A stretch of DNA of 64,000 nucleotides. It comes from Schistosoma haematobium. Lineage: Eukaryota; Platyhelminthes; Trematoda; Strigeidida; Schistosomatidae. The notes under the pieces were generated by a model. It was not told the DNA's origin, made no database searches, and was given only the letters and a program-made list of their open reading frames with translations. Both the position numbers and the translations under genes were made by a program. The stretch is taken from positions 5,242,801-5,306,800 of the forward strand of contig NC_067198.1 of the NCBI RefSeq assembly GCF_000699445.3, read 5' to 3'. This document shows, one piece after another, positions 1 through 10,743 of this stretch (positions are counted from its first letter, which is position 1; every line of letters begins with the position of its first letter).

Positions 1-184
1 CCAAATAATAGAAAATGGTACTAGATTGTTTTCTGGTCCTCCTGGAGCTCTGAATGGTAGTTTGAAGAATATCACTTAGATGATCAATCGTTTCGGTACA
101 TATGGTAAACAGTAATCAGGATAAAAATATAGCCATATGTTGTGATTTTTGATCTGGTTCAATATAATCACCATTATGTCCGCC
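1..184. other. no gene seen
   Basis: AT-rich sequence with stop codons in all frames. I see no coding pattern and no repeat that I can assign. Confidence 0.4.
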
Positions 185-330
185 TTAACTCAATGAAAGT
201 TAAAAAAGTAACTAAAGCATTTTGGTGGAGTTTTGTTCTCTGAGCTGGATGATTTGGTCGCGGAGCATTCATCGTTCTTCTGAACGATATCATCAGCACA
301 AACTTCAGATAGAAGTAACTAAAGCAGTTA
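185..330 (-). repeat. dispersed repeat with a perfect hairpin (copy 1)
   Basis: This stretch is the reverse complement of 9505-9605. Both copies share a segment ending in a bracket of GTAACTAAAGC and a hairpin whose arms are ATCGTTC and GAACGAT around an AGAA loop. On the minus strand the hairpin sits between CTGATGA and GAA, which recalls a hammerhead core. No matching stem I or stem III can be drawn, so it is not called a ribozyme. It may be the 3' part of a retroelement; the family is not recognised. Confidence 0.5.
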
Positions 331-1010
331 AAGGAATAGTATTTGATTCCAAAAGACGAAAGAAATTCTGTAGTTTATCACAGATCTTTAAAATATGAAT
401 GTTTCTTAAGGTGATGATCATAGTATATGATTCGAACGTCCAACAAAAGTCTCATTGAGTTATAGTGTGCAAAAGAGCTATACAGCATCTTAGATTCCAC
501 TATTCATTATGTGTCAGACTCATTTAAACTAGGACTATATCAAGGAAATCCCCTTAGGATACACATATAACAACAAAACTTGGTCAGTTGCTAATGAATT
601 TGGACCTTATTAACATTGACCTTTAACTCCTAAATACGATAGTTTAGTAATAAGAAATATCAGATATGATTTCAAACTCCCATACTACGCGTGTAATTGG
701 ATCACAAGCTTATGGAGTCCGCTAATAACAAGTTGACTTTATACTAATAACTTAACGACAGTCAATAATAACCAGAAAATCTTAATGTTTATTTATAAAC
801 ACAGCTCTTTCCTTTATCAATGTACAATCAGTAGATAAAGACACACTTTCGTCCACTGAACATTTATCTTGACTGAAATACCCATAGGATTATGGTTATC
901 ATGCATTACAAATAGGAAGTCGAAATGTATGGATAGTTTCAATAGTAAGATCTTTTACAATTAGTCTCTCCCACCTACCATAGACCTATTTATTAATGAA
1001 TAATGTATCA
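331..1010. other. no gene seen
   Basis: AT-rich non-coding sequence. No coding pattern or recognisable repeat was found by eye. Confidence 0.4.
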
Positions 1011-1011
1011 A

Positions 1012-1200
1012 ACACTTTGGCTCAGATAGGTCAGTGGCAACGTCTTTGACTGTGAAGTTGGATGAGACGGGATCGAATTCGTCAGGGAGCATCAATACCC
1101 TCAAGATTACAGGTACACCTTGCTGACGAGTGCCAAGTAGCACGAAACCCGGGTCCAGGGTTTCCTGTCGACTACCTCCAACCACCATCTTATCTCAACA
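1012..1200 (+). mobile_element. hammerhead SINE family 2, copy 1
   Basis: A tRNA-like head comes first: an A-box-like CTCAGATAGGTCAGTGG near 1021, then a B-box-like GGGATCGAATTC at 1070-1080. An intact-looking hammerhead core follows at 1117-1161, and the copy ends in a tail reading GACTACCTCCAACCACCA. The same head, core and tail order recurs at 12162 and 33538, and on the minus strand at 33228, so this is a dispersed family. It is distinct in sequence from the Sm-alpha-like elements. The tRNA-like head implies RNA polymerase III transcription (inference). Confidence 0.75.
1112..1170 (+). ncRNA. hammerhead ribozyme, family 2 (intact core)
   Basis: Core CTGACGA lies at 1123-1129. Stem II is GTGC/GCAC at 1130-1133 and 1140-1143 with a CAAGTA loop. 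GAAA is at 1144-1147. Stem III is the palindrome ACCCGGGT at 1147-1154, and the cleavage-site C is at 1155. Stem I pairs ACCTTG (1117-1122) with CAGGGT (1156-1161), with one G-U pair. All invariant core residues of a type-I hammerhead are present. Stem III has no loop of its own, so activity is expected mainly in a dimer or tandem transcript. Confidence 0.75.
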
Positions 1201-1299
1201 CTTCATTATTTATTCTAATGACGAAAACGAAAAATGTTCCAGTGGATAATTCATTAAGTATCATTGTGAATAAAGAGAATATAGAGAAGTCTGATAAAG

Positions 1300-1301
<2 letters not shown>

Positions 1302-1342
<41 letters not shown>
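1302..1342. repeat. (TA)n microsatellite
   Basis: An uninterrupted TA run of about 40 bases. It directly abuts the 3' end of the LINE fragment that starts at 1343. Confidence 0.95.
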
Positions 1343-1345
<3 letters not shown>

Positions 1346-2388
1346 CTTACGTACGCCTGTTACTCCCAATGGAGCATAGGCCGCCGACTAGCATTCTCCA
1401 ACCCACTCTTTCCTGGGCCTTCTTTTCTAGTTCCATCCAATTCTTGTTCATTCCTCTCATGTCTATTTCCATTCCCCGGCGTAATGTGTTCTTTGGTCTT
1501 CCTCTTTTCCTTTGGCCTTCAGGATTCTATGTGAGGGCTTGTCTTGTAACGCAGTTGGGTGCTTTCCTCAATGTGTGTCCTATCCACTTCCAGCGCTTCT
1601 TCCTGATTTCCTCCTCCGCTGGGATCTGGTTTGTTCTCTCCCACAGTACGTTGTTGCTAATAGTGTCCGGCCAATGGATCTGAAGTATTTTGCGTAGACA
1701 ACTGTTAATAAACAACTGTATTTTCTGGATGATGGCTTTTGTAGTCCTCCAAGTTTTCGCCCCACACAGTCTAACTGTCTTGACATTTGTATTGAAAATC
1801 CTGACCTTGGTGTTGGTAGACAGACAGTTGCTTTGAGTTCCAGATGTTCTTCAAATGTAAATATGCTGCACTTGTTTTGTTGATCCGCGCCTTCACATGT
1901 GCATCAGATCCACCATGTTCATCAATGATGCTGCCCAAATATGTAAAGAATTTTACATCTTCCAAATCTTCACCGTCAATTGTGATTGGGTTGGTGCATG
2001 CTGTGTTATATCGGAGATTCTTGCTTTTCCCTTTGTGTATATTGAGACCTACTGCTGCTGAGGCTGCTGCTACACTGTTCGTCTTCTCCTGCATCTGTTG
2101 TTGCGTTTGGGATAGAGGGGCCAGATCATCTGCGAAGTCTAGATCGTCCAACTGCATCCTAGATGTGCACTATATCCCGTGTTTCCCTTCAGACGTTGAC
2201 GTCTTCATGATCCAGTCGATCACTAGGAGAAAGAGAAAGAGTGAGAGTAAGCAACCTTGCCTGACACAGGTCTTTATTTCGAACGACTTTGTCAACTGTC
2301 TTCCATGCACGATTTTGCAGTTCAATCCATCATAGGAATTCTGTATGATATTGACTATCTTCTGAGGCACGCCGTAGTGTCGAAGAAA
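1343..2388 (-). pseudogene. LINE type 1 RT fragment
   Basis: Degenerate reverse transcriptase and C-terminus of a non-LTR retrotransposon read on the minus strand. Pieces include RQGCLLSLFLFLLVIDWIMKT (2170-2370), a FADD catalytic box in LDFADDLAPLSQTQQQMQE, a TYLGSIIDEHGGSDAHVKAR segment and the tail [20 protein letters not shown]. The frame shifts several times. It resembles RTE/CR1-type LINEs that are abundant in schistosomes; the clade is not certain. The 3' end adjoins a TA microsatellite. Confidence 0.8.
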
Positions 2389-2464
2389 TATATATATATA
2401 TAAAGTAAAATTTCTGTTTCATGTGAAACAGATCAATGATTATCTGTTCACGTTCAACTGTAAC

Positions 2465-2605
2465 AATCATGAACATGGGATTCGAACCCAAGACTTTAGG
2501 TCTCACGCGTGAACAAATGATCTTTAGCACCTTAAGACTATCGGCATCCAATGGTTTTAACATCCAACTTCAACTAATCCACGAAGTTACGCAACCAACT
2601 TCCGA
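2465..2605 (-). repeat. hammerhead SINE family 3 fragment (head and spacer)
   Basis: Contains the B-box region GGTTCGAATCC-like (minus sense of 2470-2480) and the family spacer read as TTGAAGTTGGATGTTAAAAC in minus sense. There is no hammerhead core in this fragment. Confidence 0.55.
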
Positions 2606-2644
2606 TTTCGTGAATTGGTTATGATCAGACATTGACATTGTTGG

Positions 2645-2808
2645 ATAATGGCTCAGTGATGCGGGATCTTGATTGTGCACTGCTGAGGAGTCCCACCATA
2701 GGATGAAATGACTGTTTACTGCTTCCAGGTTTTCAATGGTGTTCTAACATCGGTCAATTCATGATATCAATCAGAAACATAACAATCTCCATAACCCTAT
2801 AATGATAT
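2645..2808 (+). mobile_element. hammerhead SINE family 3 copy (decayed)
   Basis: Shows GCACTGCTGAGGAGTCCC, then a GGATGAAA box and the stem I partner TACTGCTTCC. It ends in the family tail (AATTCATGATATCAATC ... AATCTCCATAACCC). The ribozyme core is CTGAGGA, but the palindromic stem III is lost. Confidence 0.65.
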
Positions 2809-3044
2809 AACTATGATGTTTAGATTGCTTTTAAATGATATAGTCCTGATGCGATAAACCTGTCAATCAGAAAACTTCTATATTCTCTTCCTCTAGGACA
2901 CTTTTTCAGTTATTTATTTACCCTAAAGAAGTGGTTTACATGAAGTCATGAAACATCAGAAATACAATTTTTTTCTACTGATTGAAATATAACGAAAAAT
3001 ATATTTATTATTTCTCCCAGGACTGTTTAAACTGATCATATTTT

Positions 3045-3235
3045 CATATCAGAAGGGTTTTTGTGGATATTATAGTAATTTCAGTAGTTGAGATTATGAG
3101 TCAATTAAAGATAGACCAGCATAGAAAACCTGGAAGCATTGTACAGCCGTTTCATCTTGTTTGTGGAACTGCTCAGCAATGAGCATCCACGATCCCGCCT
3201 CGCGAGATTTCAACCCAAGATCATATTTTCTCAAG
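3045..3235 (-). mobile_element. hammerhead SINE family 3 copy (decayed)
   Basis: Minus-strand copy. The tail begins at ATCAGAAGGG (3047), followed by the stem III/GAAA remnant at CCGTTTCATC and the CTGAGCAG core remnant. The head is truncated near 3235. Confidence 0.65.
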
Positions 3236-3356
3236 CATTTTGATTGTTTAAACAACCGTTTATTTTTCTACTTTAATATATTGTCATATAAATACATAAT
3301 GATAAACAATATTATTTATAGATTAGGAGATAAGTTTCAGTGAAAGCAAACATCAA

Positions 3357-3530
3357 TGATCCAGAGGTTGTGTTCGCATGTGAAACCGAAGGCCCTGGGT
3401 TCGAGTCTCTTCGGTGCGGGATCGTGGTTACACACTGTTGAGGAGTCTCATACTAGGACGAAACGGCTTCTCAGTGCTTCCAAGTTTTTCATGGTGGTCT
3501 AGCTCTAATCGACTCATGAATTCAACTATT
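3357..3530 (+). mobile_element. hammerhead SINE family 3 copy
   Basis: Carries the B box CTGGGTTCGAGTCTC (3396-3410), then the core TTGAGGA, a GGACGAAACGG box and CAGTGCTTCC. The first core base is T instead of C, so cleavage is doubtful. Confidence 0.65.
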
Positions 3531-3710
3531 ATGCAAAAAAAACCTCAATTTATTTATTTATTTCCGTCAAATGAATAATACATCTATGACTCACTATAGT
3601 AGACATGAAAAAGATCAAATCAACACAACATAGTCAATACAGGCTAAAATTGTCATTAATATAATGATTATTATCAGAATGGGTTTTGTGGAGATGATTA
3701 TTATTGGAAA

Positions 3711-4304
3711 TGATATTTATATATCAAGTCATTGGGAATAATATAATTTCTGATGTTTCGTAACTTAGTATAAGCCACTTCTTCAGAGTAAACAAAATAA
3801 ACCAAGTTTAAATAATACAAAGGACATCTTAGGTATACAAAGAAACTAACTAATAATCCTATAGAACTAGAAAAAACTTCAAATGAAATCGACCATCAAA
3901 TCGATATTTTAAAAGCATCAAAATAATACAAAAACGCTTTTTCCAACTATAAAGAAAGGCGAGTAGCTGAAGCTTTTCATATATTACTTAATCTTACTGC
4001 CCTCAATGGAAAAGAAGGCTTTACTATCCATCTGACTTGAACCATATATCCAAGTTATCATGTCTGATTCTATTCACACTTTATACTATTATCGCACCAA
4101 AAATGTCACTTTTTTCGTCCCTTACTATACATACATACACAAACATACAGATATACATACATTTCTCATATAAATTGCATTAACCGGAATGACGTGACAT
4201 TGACTTGGTTGGACCTGTTCTTGATTGATCGCACCTAATATTCTTGCTTTGTTCCTTTGTACTATTTAAACATGGGTTTCATTTAATTTTGGTCCATCAA
4301 CCCT
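3711..4304. other. no gene seen
   Basis: AT-rich sequence without coding pattern. A short family 3 tail fragment sits just before it at about 3674-3710. Phrases such as GATGTTTCGTAACTTAG near 3752 resemble other repeat ends, but I cannot assign them. Confidence 0.4.
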
Positions 4305-4490
4305 GTTAGTATTGGACATTCGCTTCTCGTCCTCTGAATTTCGTAAACAACACCTCCGTCGCGAGAAGACAGTGAGTAGGACTTCGCTGGTAGTGGTTGT
4401 ATGCACGTGGCTATGTGACAGCATTTGGAGAAGGAGAGCTGACTTCCCTCACTCTCAGCCTTAACAGGGCGTTTGGGGGCTAATAATAGG
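4305..4490 (-). repeat. SINE-like repeat R4 fragment
   Basis: Matches the middle of the longer repeats at 22625-23262 and 35688-36172. The shared blocks are GGACATTCGCTTCTCGTCC, the GAAGACAGTGAGTAGGACTT region and the GGAGAGCTGAC block. Confidence 0.6.
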
Positions 4491-4762
4491 GATAGGAGAG
4501 TATATAACTCACCTAGTACCTGTCAAACTATCTGCAAGTCTAGCTAAGCAACAAACTAATAATTATCATCCTCACCCACACATCAACTATATCGTTAGTA
4601 TTTGATTTGAATAGAAATGAAATTTCTTCAATAGTTATTCTTTTACTATTAGTCTATTGTGATAACGTCGTTAGTAGTTGACTGTCTTCATAAATTCTGT
4701 TATCTTCATATGATCTTTTGTTCCATTTTACTGTATTTCTTCTGCTTGGCATTTATACACGT

Positions 4763-5018
4763 ATCAGAAGGGGTTTTGTGGAGATTGTAATAATTTCAAT
4801 AGTTGAGATCATGAGCCAGTTGGTGCTAGACCAACACGGAAAACCTGAAAGCAATGGACGGCCACTTCGTCCTATCGTGGGACTCTTCAGTAACGCATAT
4901 CCACGATCCCGCCTCGTGGGATTCGAGCCCAGGACCTATCAGTCTCGTGCGCGAGCACTTAACCACTAGACCACTGAGCCGACCGGTATCCAATGGTGTT
5001 AATGTCTAACTTCAAATA
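4763..5018 (-). mobile_element. hammerhead SINE family 3 copy
   Basis: A near-complete monomer on the minus strand. It has a tRNA-like head (GGCTCAGTGGTCTAGTGG and GGTTAAGTGCTCGCGCACGA in minus sense), a canonical B-box region TGGGCTCGAATCCC, then the hammerhead core CTGAAGA with stem III TGGCCGT and the ATCAGAAGGGGTTTTGTGG tail. The A at 15.1 is changed to G and stem I is mismatched, so the ribozyme is probably weak. Confidence 0.7.
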
Positions 5019-5249
5019 TGATTGATGCATTCATAAATTTATTGTATGTCAATATGTCTATTGATTTCAGGGTGATTCGAATAGCTTGCAAATGTTCTGA
5101 TTTAACGTCCTTGGTCCAATCTAAAAAAAGCCCATGTCTTCTCGAAGCAAACAACGTTGCTATCAAGAAAGATACTAAAAGCTTTACAATTGAACTATTC
5201 AACTCACAAAAGGCAACAACATCAAAACCATTTATATAAGCTACAATAT

Positions 5250-5372
5250 CATGGCCGCTTTATCCCAGTATAGAACAGCTCAGCAATGAGCATCCACGAT
5301 CCTACTCACGGGATTCGAACGAATGGCATTCAATCTTTTGTGCAAGCGTTTAATCATTAGATCACTAAGTCA
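5250..5372 (-). repeat. hammerhead SINE family 3 fragment
   Basis: Minus-sense head (tRNA-like, ending in a GGATTCGAAC-type B box) followed by a damaged core at CAGCTCAGCAATGAGCATCC. Confidence 0.55.
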
Positions 5373-5790
5373 ATGATTGACTTGTCCATCAAACTTTCAT
5401 ATTATCAATTAATGTATCTATGTTTTCATGAATCATTCATCAGTATGTTCATAACGTATGGTTGACATCTTAGGGTTCATAACTATTCATAACTATTAGT
5501 TGATTATAAAAAAAATAATAATTAACCTTACATGAATTTTCTAACTAATAAATAGTGAACTGACAATGGTCTTAAGTTAAATAACAACCTTAATAACTTT
5601 AAACAAAGAACAATATCAAACTTGTTTCAACTTGATTACAATGTGTTTTAACTACTGTACTTGTTCATAACTTTAACCAATCAATGATAAGGAATACAAA
5701 TGTATATTCATTTCTATGAATCATTTTTGGGAAGGTAAGTTTGTTCAATTTAGAGAATCATTTACAATCAGTTGAATCTTGGAAAAAGTA
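5373..5790. other. no gene seen
   Basis: AT-rich sequence with no coding pattern and no repeat that I can assign. Confidence 0.4.
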
Positions 5791-5924
5791 CTCACTTACA
5801 CTTACACTTACCCCTCATGGAGGAGTATAGGCCGCTTAACAGTAGTATTCTTTATTCTGTAGAAAACAACCTTGCTAAGAGAAAAAAATGTTAACCAGAA
5901 TAAAAAAGTATTTATTGTATAAAT

Positions 5925-6395
5925 ATCAAAGTTAGAATCTTCAATACAAACGTCAAGGCAGTTCTACTGTACGGAACTGTAACATGGAGAACTACCACAA
6001 CCATCATCAAGAAGGTACAGATATTTAAAAACAGTTGTCTACATAAGATATTCAATATCCGTTGGTCGCATACTAACAGCAACAGCCTTCTGTGGGAGAG
6101 AACAAACCAGCTTCCAGTTGAAGAGGAAATTAGGAAAAGACGATGAAAATGGATAAGACATACATTAGGCAAATAATCGAACTGTATCATGAGGCAACCC
6201 CTAACTTGGAATCTTGAATTGGGATGTAAAAGTGGAAGGCCTAAAGACACATACCGTCAGGAATAGGAAGCAGATATGAAAATGATGAATAACAACTGAA
6301 TGGAACTGGTAAGGATTGCCCAGGACAGAGTTGGATTGAGAGTGCTGGTGGGTAGCCTATGCTCCTGGACGAGGGGTAACAAGCGTAAGTAAGTA
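5925..6395 (+). pseudogene. LINE type 1 3' end
   Basis: Plus-strand C-terminal reverse transcriptase remnant. It reads through the block AACCAGCTTCCAGTTGAAGA and a decayed RKRR-W-WIGHTL-K segment. The conserved 3' terminus follows, GGATTGCCCAGGACAGAGTTGG through GACGAGGGGTAACAAGCG, and then a short GTAA repeat (GTAAGTAAGTAAGTA). A minus-oriented 3' tip of the same family lies at 5795-5838. Stops interrupt every frame. Confidence 0.75.
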
Positions 6396-6511
6396 AGTAT
6401 AAATAATGATGATTGTTATTCAGTTATTCAAACAATCAAAATAATAATTCGATGTCAATTTCTTTTAACAAATTTATTTAACTGTGAAGGAAGCAAACAA
6501 ATATAATGAAT

Positions 6512-6808
6512 TCATTTGGTATTGGTTAGTTTATTCTTCCCATTGATGTTTCGGACTACAATTGATCAGGCCCTTATTGGCATATGTGCATACTGTATGC
6601 GTTGCCTTAATTCACTAGCATTATAAGCAAAGATCGATAGTGGTTAGCAGATGAATCTAGGACGTGTGTTTCGTCCTATTTGAAACTCGTCAGCTTTATC
6701 TACCTGCATCTCAGATTTGATGTTCACTCTAGGACTTGAACGCAGTACTATTCACTTCAAACCTCATCACATTATCCACTTAGTTACTAAATCCTGATAG
6801 CCACTTAC
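6512..6808 (-). mobile_element. Sm-alpha-like hammerhead SINE
   Basis: On the minus strand the order is tRNA-like head, hammerhead region, then tail. The ribozyme segment (about 6650-6705) reads CTGACGA, a GGACGAAA box and CGTCCTAG. Stem III has changed to ACACACGT, which is no longer a full palindrome. The tail contains CTGATCAATTGTAGTCC and ends near TTCCCATTGATG (plus sense). Confidence 0.7.
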
Positions 6809-7165
6809 TTTTCCATCTTTACCTATAAAGATAATGAATTCTTTAAAGCGACTAATCACATACACTTATTAGAATCAACTAACTTAACATTTATAGAAAA
6901 ATTCGTTTCTGCTTGATGTAGATGCCTATAATTTTGTCCAGAATAACGATAAACTTCTTATAGTTAAGTTATCTAGAACAACAACAACTACTATTACTAC
7001 ATCTAAATACACTTACTTGATGAACTAAGTAATATCGATTTAACCTATTTATGGAAAAACTGGATAGAAAATAATTAAGACCCAGTGCTTGATTTAATCT
7101 TTTAAAAAAAATTGTCACATCTTTATGATATCTATAAGATTAGCCTGAAAGTAGTTATCAAATGA
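6809..7165. other. no gene seen
   Basis: AT-rich, no coding pattern. Confidence 0.4.
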
Positions 7166-7167
7166 TG

Positions 7168-7450
7168 TCTAACAGTGGAATCGAGGACGTACGTTTCATT
7201 CTATTTGGAATTCGTCAACTAGATGTACCCGAATTTCAGAGTTGATGTCCACTCCGTTCGCTTCAAACGCCATCGCATCATCCACTTAGTTACTGAGTCC
7301 TGACAGACACTTGCTTGTGCAATAGGGTGAAATTTAAATTCACTTGGTGTTGTTTTACTTGCATCTTCCCATTGTTATTTAGGACTGCAATTGATCAGTC
7401 TCATGTTGGCATATATGCATGCTGTGTGGACTGCCTCCATACTTGCCGCC
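7168..7450 (-). mobile_element. Sm-alpha-like hammerhead SINE, tail-head-ribozyme order
   Basis: Minus-strand tail of one monomer (7440-7330) runs straight into the head and ribozyme of the next, as expected of a head-to-tail dimer. The core shows TTGACGA, a GAATGAAA box and ACGTACGT in place of ACGCGCGT. The first core base and stem II are mutated. Confidence 0.7.
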
Positions 7451-7625
7451 TTAAGTCTTAAATAGGATGAAACGAGCGTCCTGGATTCTATTGCTAGCCA
7501 CTAATCATATTCGCTTATCATGTTTGTAACTTAAGGCATTCCGTACAGGATGAAAACATATACCAACAAGTGGCTGATCAATTACAGTCCTAAACTATAA
7601 TGGGAAGATAGAAGTGAATTTAGTT
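7451..7625 (+). mobile_element. Sm-alpha-like hammerhead SINE, 5'-truncated, inverted to its neighbour
   Basis: Starts inside the ribozyme (AAATAGGATGAAACGAGCG, then TCCTGGATTC) and continues through CTAGCCACTAATCAT and the family tail. It lies back to back with the minus-strand copy at 7168-7450. Confidence 0.7.
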
Positions 7626-7960
7626 TAATCTAATTTAAGGATACTTTATGTATAAACTATTGAATGTCGATTAAAAATCATTCGAATTTGAACTAATTAC
7701 CAACATAATTTAACTTGCAAACAACACTCTAATCCATTCTTTGGTGTTATTCAAAGACGATGTTCAATCATTTATGTTTATTCATTTGACAAGTTCTTAC
7801 TTAAAATCTAATTAATTTATTGAATATAATATGACATTTAACTGTTCATAAACAATTGTTTATTAATAGGTTCATATTAGTTTATTTATATTACTAATAA
7901 ATCATTCGTCTATTAGAGGGTACATCAGATTTAATGACTGATTCATGGACATTTATTTCA
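7626..7960. other. no gene seen
   Basis: AT-rich, no coding pattern. Confidence 0.4.
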
Positions 7961-7965
7961 ACAGA

Positions 7966-8625
7966 AAACTTACTTACTTACACTTGTTACCCCCCGTCCA
8001 GGAGCATAGGCCACCACCCACCAGCACTCTCCATCCAACCTTGCCCTGGGCAATCCTTTCCAGTTCCATTCAGTTGTTATTCATCCTTCTCATATTTGTT
8101 TCTATTTCCCAACGTAGTGTATTCTTTGACCTTCCACTACTTCGTTTCCCTTTAGGATTCCAAGATAGGGCTTACCTTGTGATGCAATTTGGTGATTTGC
8201 GTAATGTATGTCTTATCCATTTCTATCGTCTTTTTCTAATTTCCTCTTCAACTGGAAGCTGGTTTGTAGACAACTGTTTTTAAATATTTGTACCTTCTTG
8301 ATGATGGTTGTGGTAGTTCTCCAAGTTTCAGTTCCGTACCGTAGAATTGTTTTGACGTTCGTATTGAAGATTCTGACTATGATATTGGTTGATACTTGTT
8401 TTGAATTCCATATGTTCTTCAATTGTAGGAATGCTGTCCTTGATTTGCCAGTCCTCGCCTTTACATCTTCATCTGATGCTCCTTGTTCATCAATGATGCT
8501 TTCCAGGTACATGAAGGATTCTGCGTCTTCCAGAGTTTCTCCATCAAGTTTGATTGGATTGCTGTTCTCCGTGTTGTACTTGAGGATCTTGGTTTATCCT
8601 TTGTGTATGCTGAGGTCTACTTGCT
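7966..8625 (-). pseudogene. LINE type 1 fragment
   Basis: Minus-strand 3' portion of the same LINE as at 1343 and 20771. It reads YLESIIDEQGASDEDVKART and [11 protein letters not shown], then QLKRKLEKD, and ends in the conserved terminus at 7980-8060. An internal deletion joins TGGAAGCTGGTTTGTAGACA near 8262. No intact ORF remains. Confidence 0.8.
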
Positions 8626-8629
8626 AAAG

Positions 8630-9360
8630 AAACACTAACCAGAAAAAAATAATTCAAACCATTTGAACACAACAGAGGATAATCATTACAAATTGGATAA
8701 ATTAAATAGAACTAAACGACTGTCCAATCCTTCTTGGTCATTAATAATTGTTTAACTATGGTGAGCTGGTGATGTAGCGGTAAATAAATTTCCGAAATCA
8801 GTAGTTTTTGACATTTGAAGCTGACCATATCAGTTTTAATCGACTCACCTAGCTAAAGGCGCTTGGTCATGCATATCCTCTCCAGAGCACGAATAAGAAC
8901 GCTGTGCTCAACTTCACTTGCAACTGCTAGTCAGTTTAAATTGGTTACTTTTTGATATATTGATAACTTATCAAATATACCTTTGAACCTCCTGGCTTCT
9001 GACTTTTGATTTCACTATGTCGGCATGATTCAATTATAGGTGTTACTGGCTAAAGTGTTGTCAAACTTTAAATACTTGTAGCACTTTCAGTGATGTACAA
9101 CTAAAAGATTAACCAACATTTGTAATCTACTTTGCTAAAAAAATTATCATATGCCTACTAATTACCAACTCTGAGAGGTACTTGTCAAGGTGCAAGTGAG
9201 AAATCGTGATCGGTGGAGTTTCATAATGTCGTGTATAGGACAAATATCATTATTGACAGTGGATGTTGGTAGAGGAATGTGGAGAATTTAATGAAGATAA
9301 AAATATAACCCATTGTATCCAAACTCAGTAATCGTAAAGTTAAATACTAGATTCTGGATT
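8630..9360. other. no gene seen
   Basis: Mixed AT-rich sequence. Around 8757 a weak tRNA-like GAGCTGGTGATGTAGCGG is visible, but no family can be assigned. Confidence 0.35.
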
Positions 9361-9369
9361 CAGCTCCTG

Positions 9370-9480
9370 ATATGGACGTGGGTTCACACCACCAGTTGGG
9401 AGTTTCATACTAGGGCCAAAACTTTCTGACTATCAATGATGTTTTAACAATTATCAGCTTGTAGTGCAAAACTGTCTTCA
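9370..9480 (+). repeat. decayed hammerhead SINE family 3 remnant
   Basis: Keeps only GGGAGTTTCATACTAGGGCC and part of the flanks. No intact core. Confidence 0.35.
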
Positions 9481-9504
9481 GTATAACCAGGTTATTAAAA
9501 TTCA

Positions 9505-9605
9505 TAGACGAGGAAGGCTTTAGTTACTTCTATCTGAAGTTCGTGCTGATGTCGTTCAGAAGAACGATGAAAGCTCCACGACCAAACCATCCAGCTCAGA
9601 GAACA
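9505..9605 (+). repeat. dispersed repeat with a hairpin (copy 2)
   Basis: Inverted partner of 185-330, with the same CGTTCAGAAGAACG hairpin and AGCTCAGAGAACAAAACTCC block. It lies directly before a LINE type 2 3' end. Confidence 0.5.
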
Positions 9606-9611
9606 AAACTC

Positions 9612-10175
9612 CACCAAAGTCAGTCATTCAGCTACAATGTAGGACCAGGCACATATATGCATCAGTCCAAGTTGCCATACCTTACTAGCACAGCAATATG
9701 AACGCCGGATTCTTAGAAGTAGTTAATTCAGTGGTGGTAATATATAAAAGAAAGATTGTAATAAGGATATAGTACAGGAAGAAAGAATTAGTTGGTTGGA
9801 AGAAAGATATGAAGCGATTTTAATCTAATAGTCTAAGGGAAGACAAAGAGTGTATAATACCTACGCCATCGTGATCGATTTTGAGCCATGTCACCTAGTC
9901 TTCAACCATTGATTACGATAGTCACGCGGACCCCAACCAAGTAGTCTGCATCTACCAGCATGGCTCAGACCAGAAGTCAGTGACTTCAAGCACTGATGCC
10001 ACATTTTGGTTCGGCAGCCCCTAACTTTCTTTCAGCCATCCCCAACACTAGTCAACATTGTGTGTCGTAGTAATCGGAGTTCAGTTGTGCGTAACACGTG
10101 ACCCAACCATCTCAGTCGATGTAGATTCATAACCTCATCAACTGGTTTACCATAGTTCCGTAATACCTTGCGTGG
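9612..10175 (-). pseudogene. LINE type 2, 5'-truncated 3' end
   Basis: Minus-strand copy of the last part of the LINE seen at 42271-45535. The C-terminal segment YGKPVDEVMNLHRLRWLGHV is readable, followed by a 3' UTR shared with 24922-25220 and 31981-32706. It begins near GCTACAATGTAGGACCAGGC. Confidence 0.8.
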
Positions 10176-10357
10176 TAGGTAGCATATAGTGAAACGAACT
10201 AATGAATACATCATTCGTTTCATGATGTAAATATATAATCATTTAACTCCGTTGGCGGCATCTACCATAATCCTGGCATTAGCTGACTTATACAATTAAA
10301 ACTGTTGTATATCTCAACTTATGTGATATAAGTAAAGTATGAAATACCTTATTTGGC

Positions 10358-10639
10358 GAGACTATAATTTATGGACGAACCAATCAGATTTAAAACAACA
10401 AGTCTTGTAGTTCGGCACGAAATTCATTCACCCGTTTGTCTAAATAGAGTCTTGGTATTAGAGCTAATGTCAGTTCGTGATGAAAACCCTAAATATAATT
10501 CCGAACTCTAACCATCAACTGTAAATCGTAATCCTTATTCTTCAAACTGCTTTAAATCCCTCTTTAGCCCTAGTATGTAGGTGGACACTCTCAAGGTTAC
10601 TTTAGTGTCGCCAAAAGGTCGTCCATAAACTATAGTCTC
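10358..10639. mobile_element. MITE-like inverted-repeat element, copy 1
   Basis: Ends in inverted repeats: GAGACTATAATTTATGGACGA on the left and TCGTCCATAAACTATAGTCTC on the right (20 of 21 match). Length is 282 bases with no coding capacity. A second copy of almost the same length lies at 16038-16320. This is the shape of a non-autonomous cut-and-paste DNA transposon. I could not define a target-site duplication: the bases before the left end (TTYGGC) are shared by both copies, so the boundary may lie a few bases further out. Confidence 0.65.
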
Positions 10640-10743
10640 ATCCCTTGTTTAGCTTAAAACTGAAACTTTGGACCTAGGTTTCATACTTTTTGACATGCAT
10701 CAATGAGCCGTATCTAATGTCCTCAGGAAATTGACACTAAAAT

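Noticed and set aside
1021..1090. tRNA genes at the tRNA-like heads (for example 1021, 12172, 21640, 24182)
   Set aside because: The A and B boxes are recognisable, but no complete cloverleaf with acceptor stem and anticodon can be drawn; they are SINE heads.
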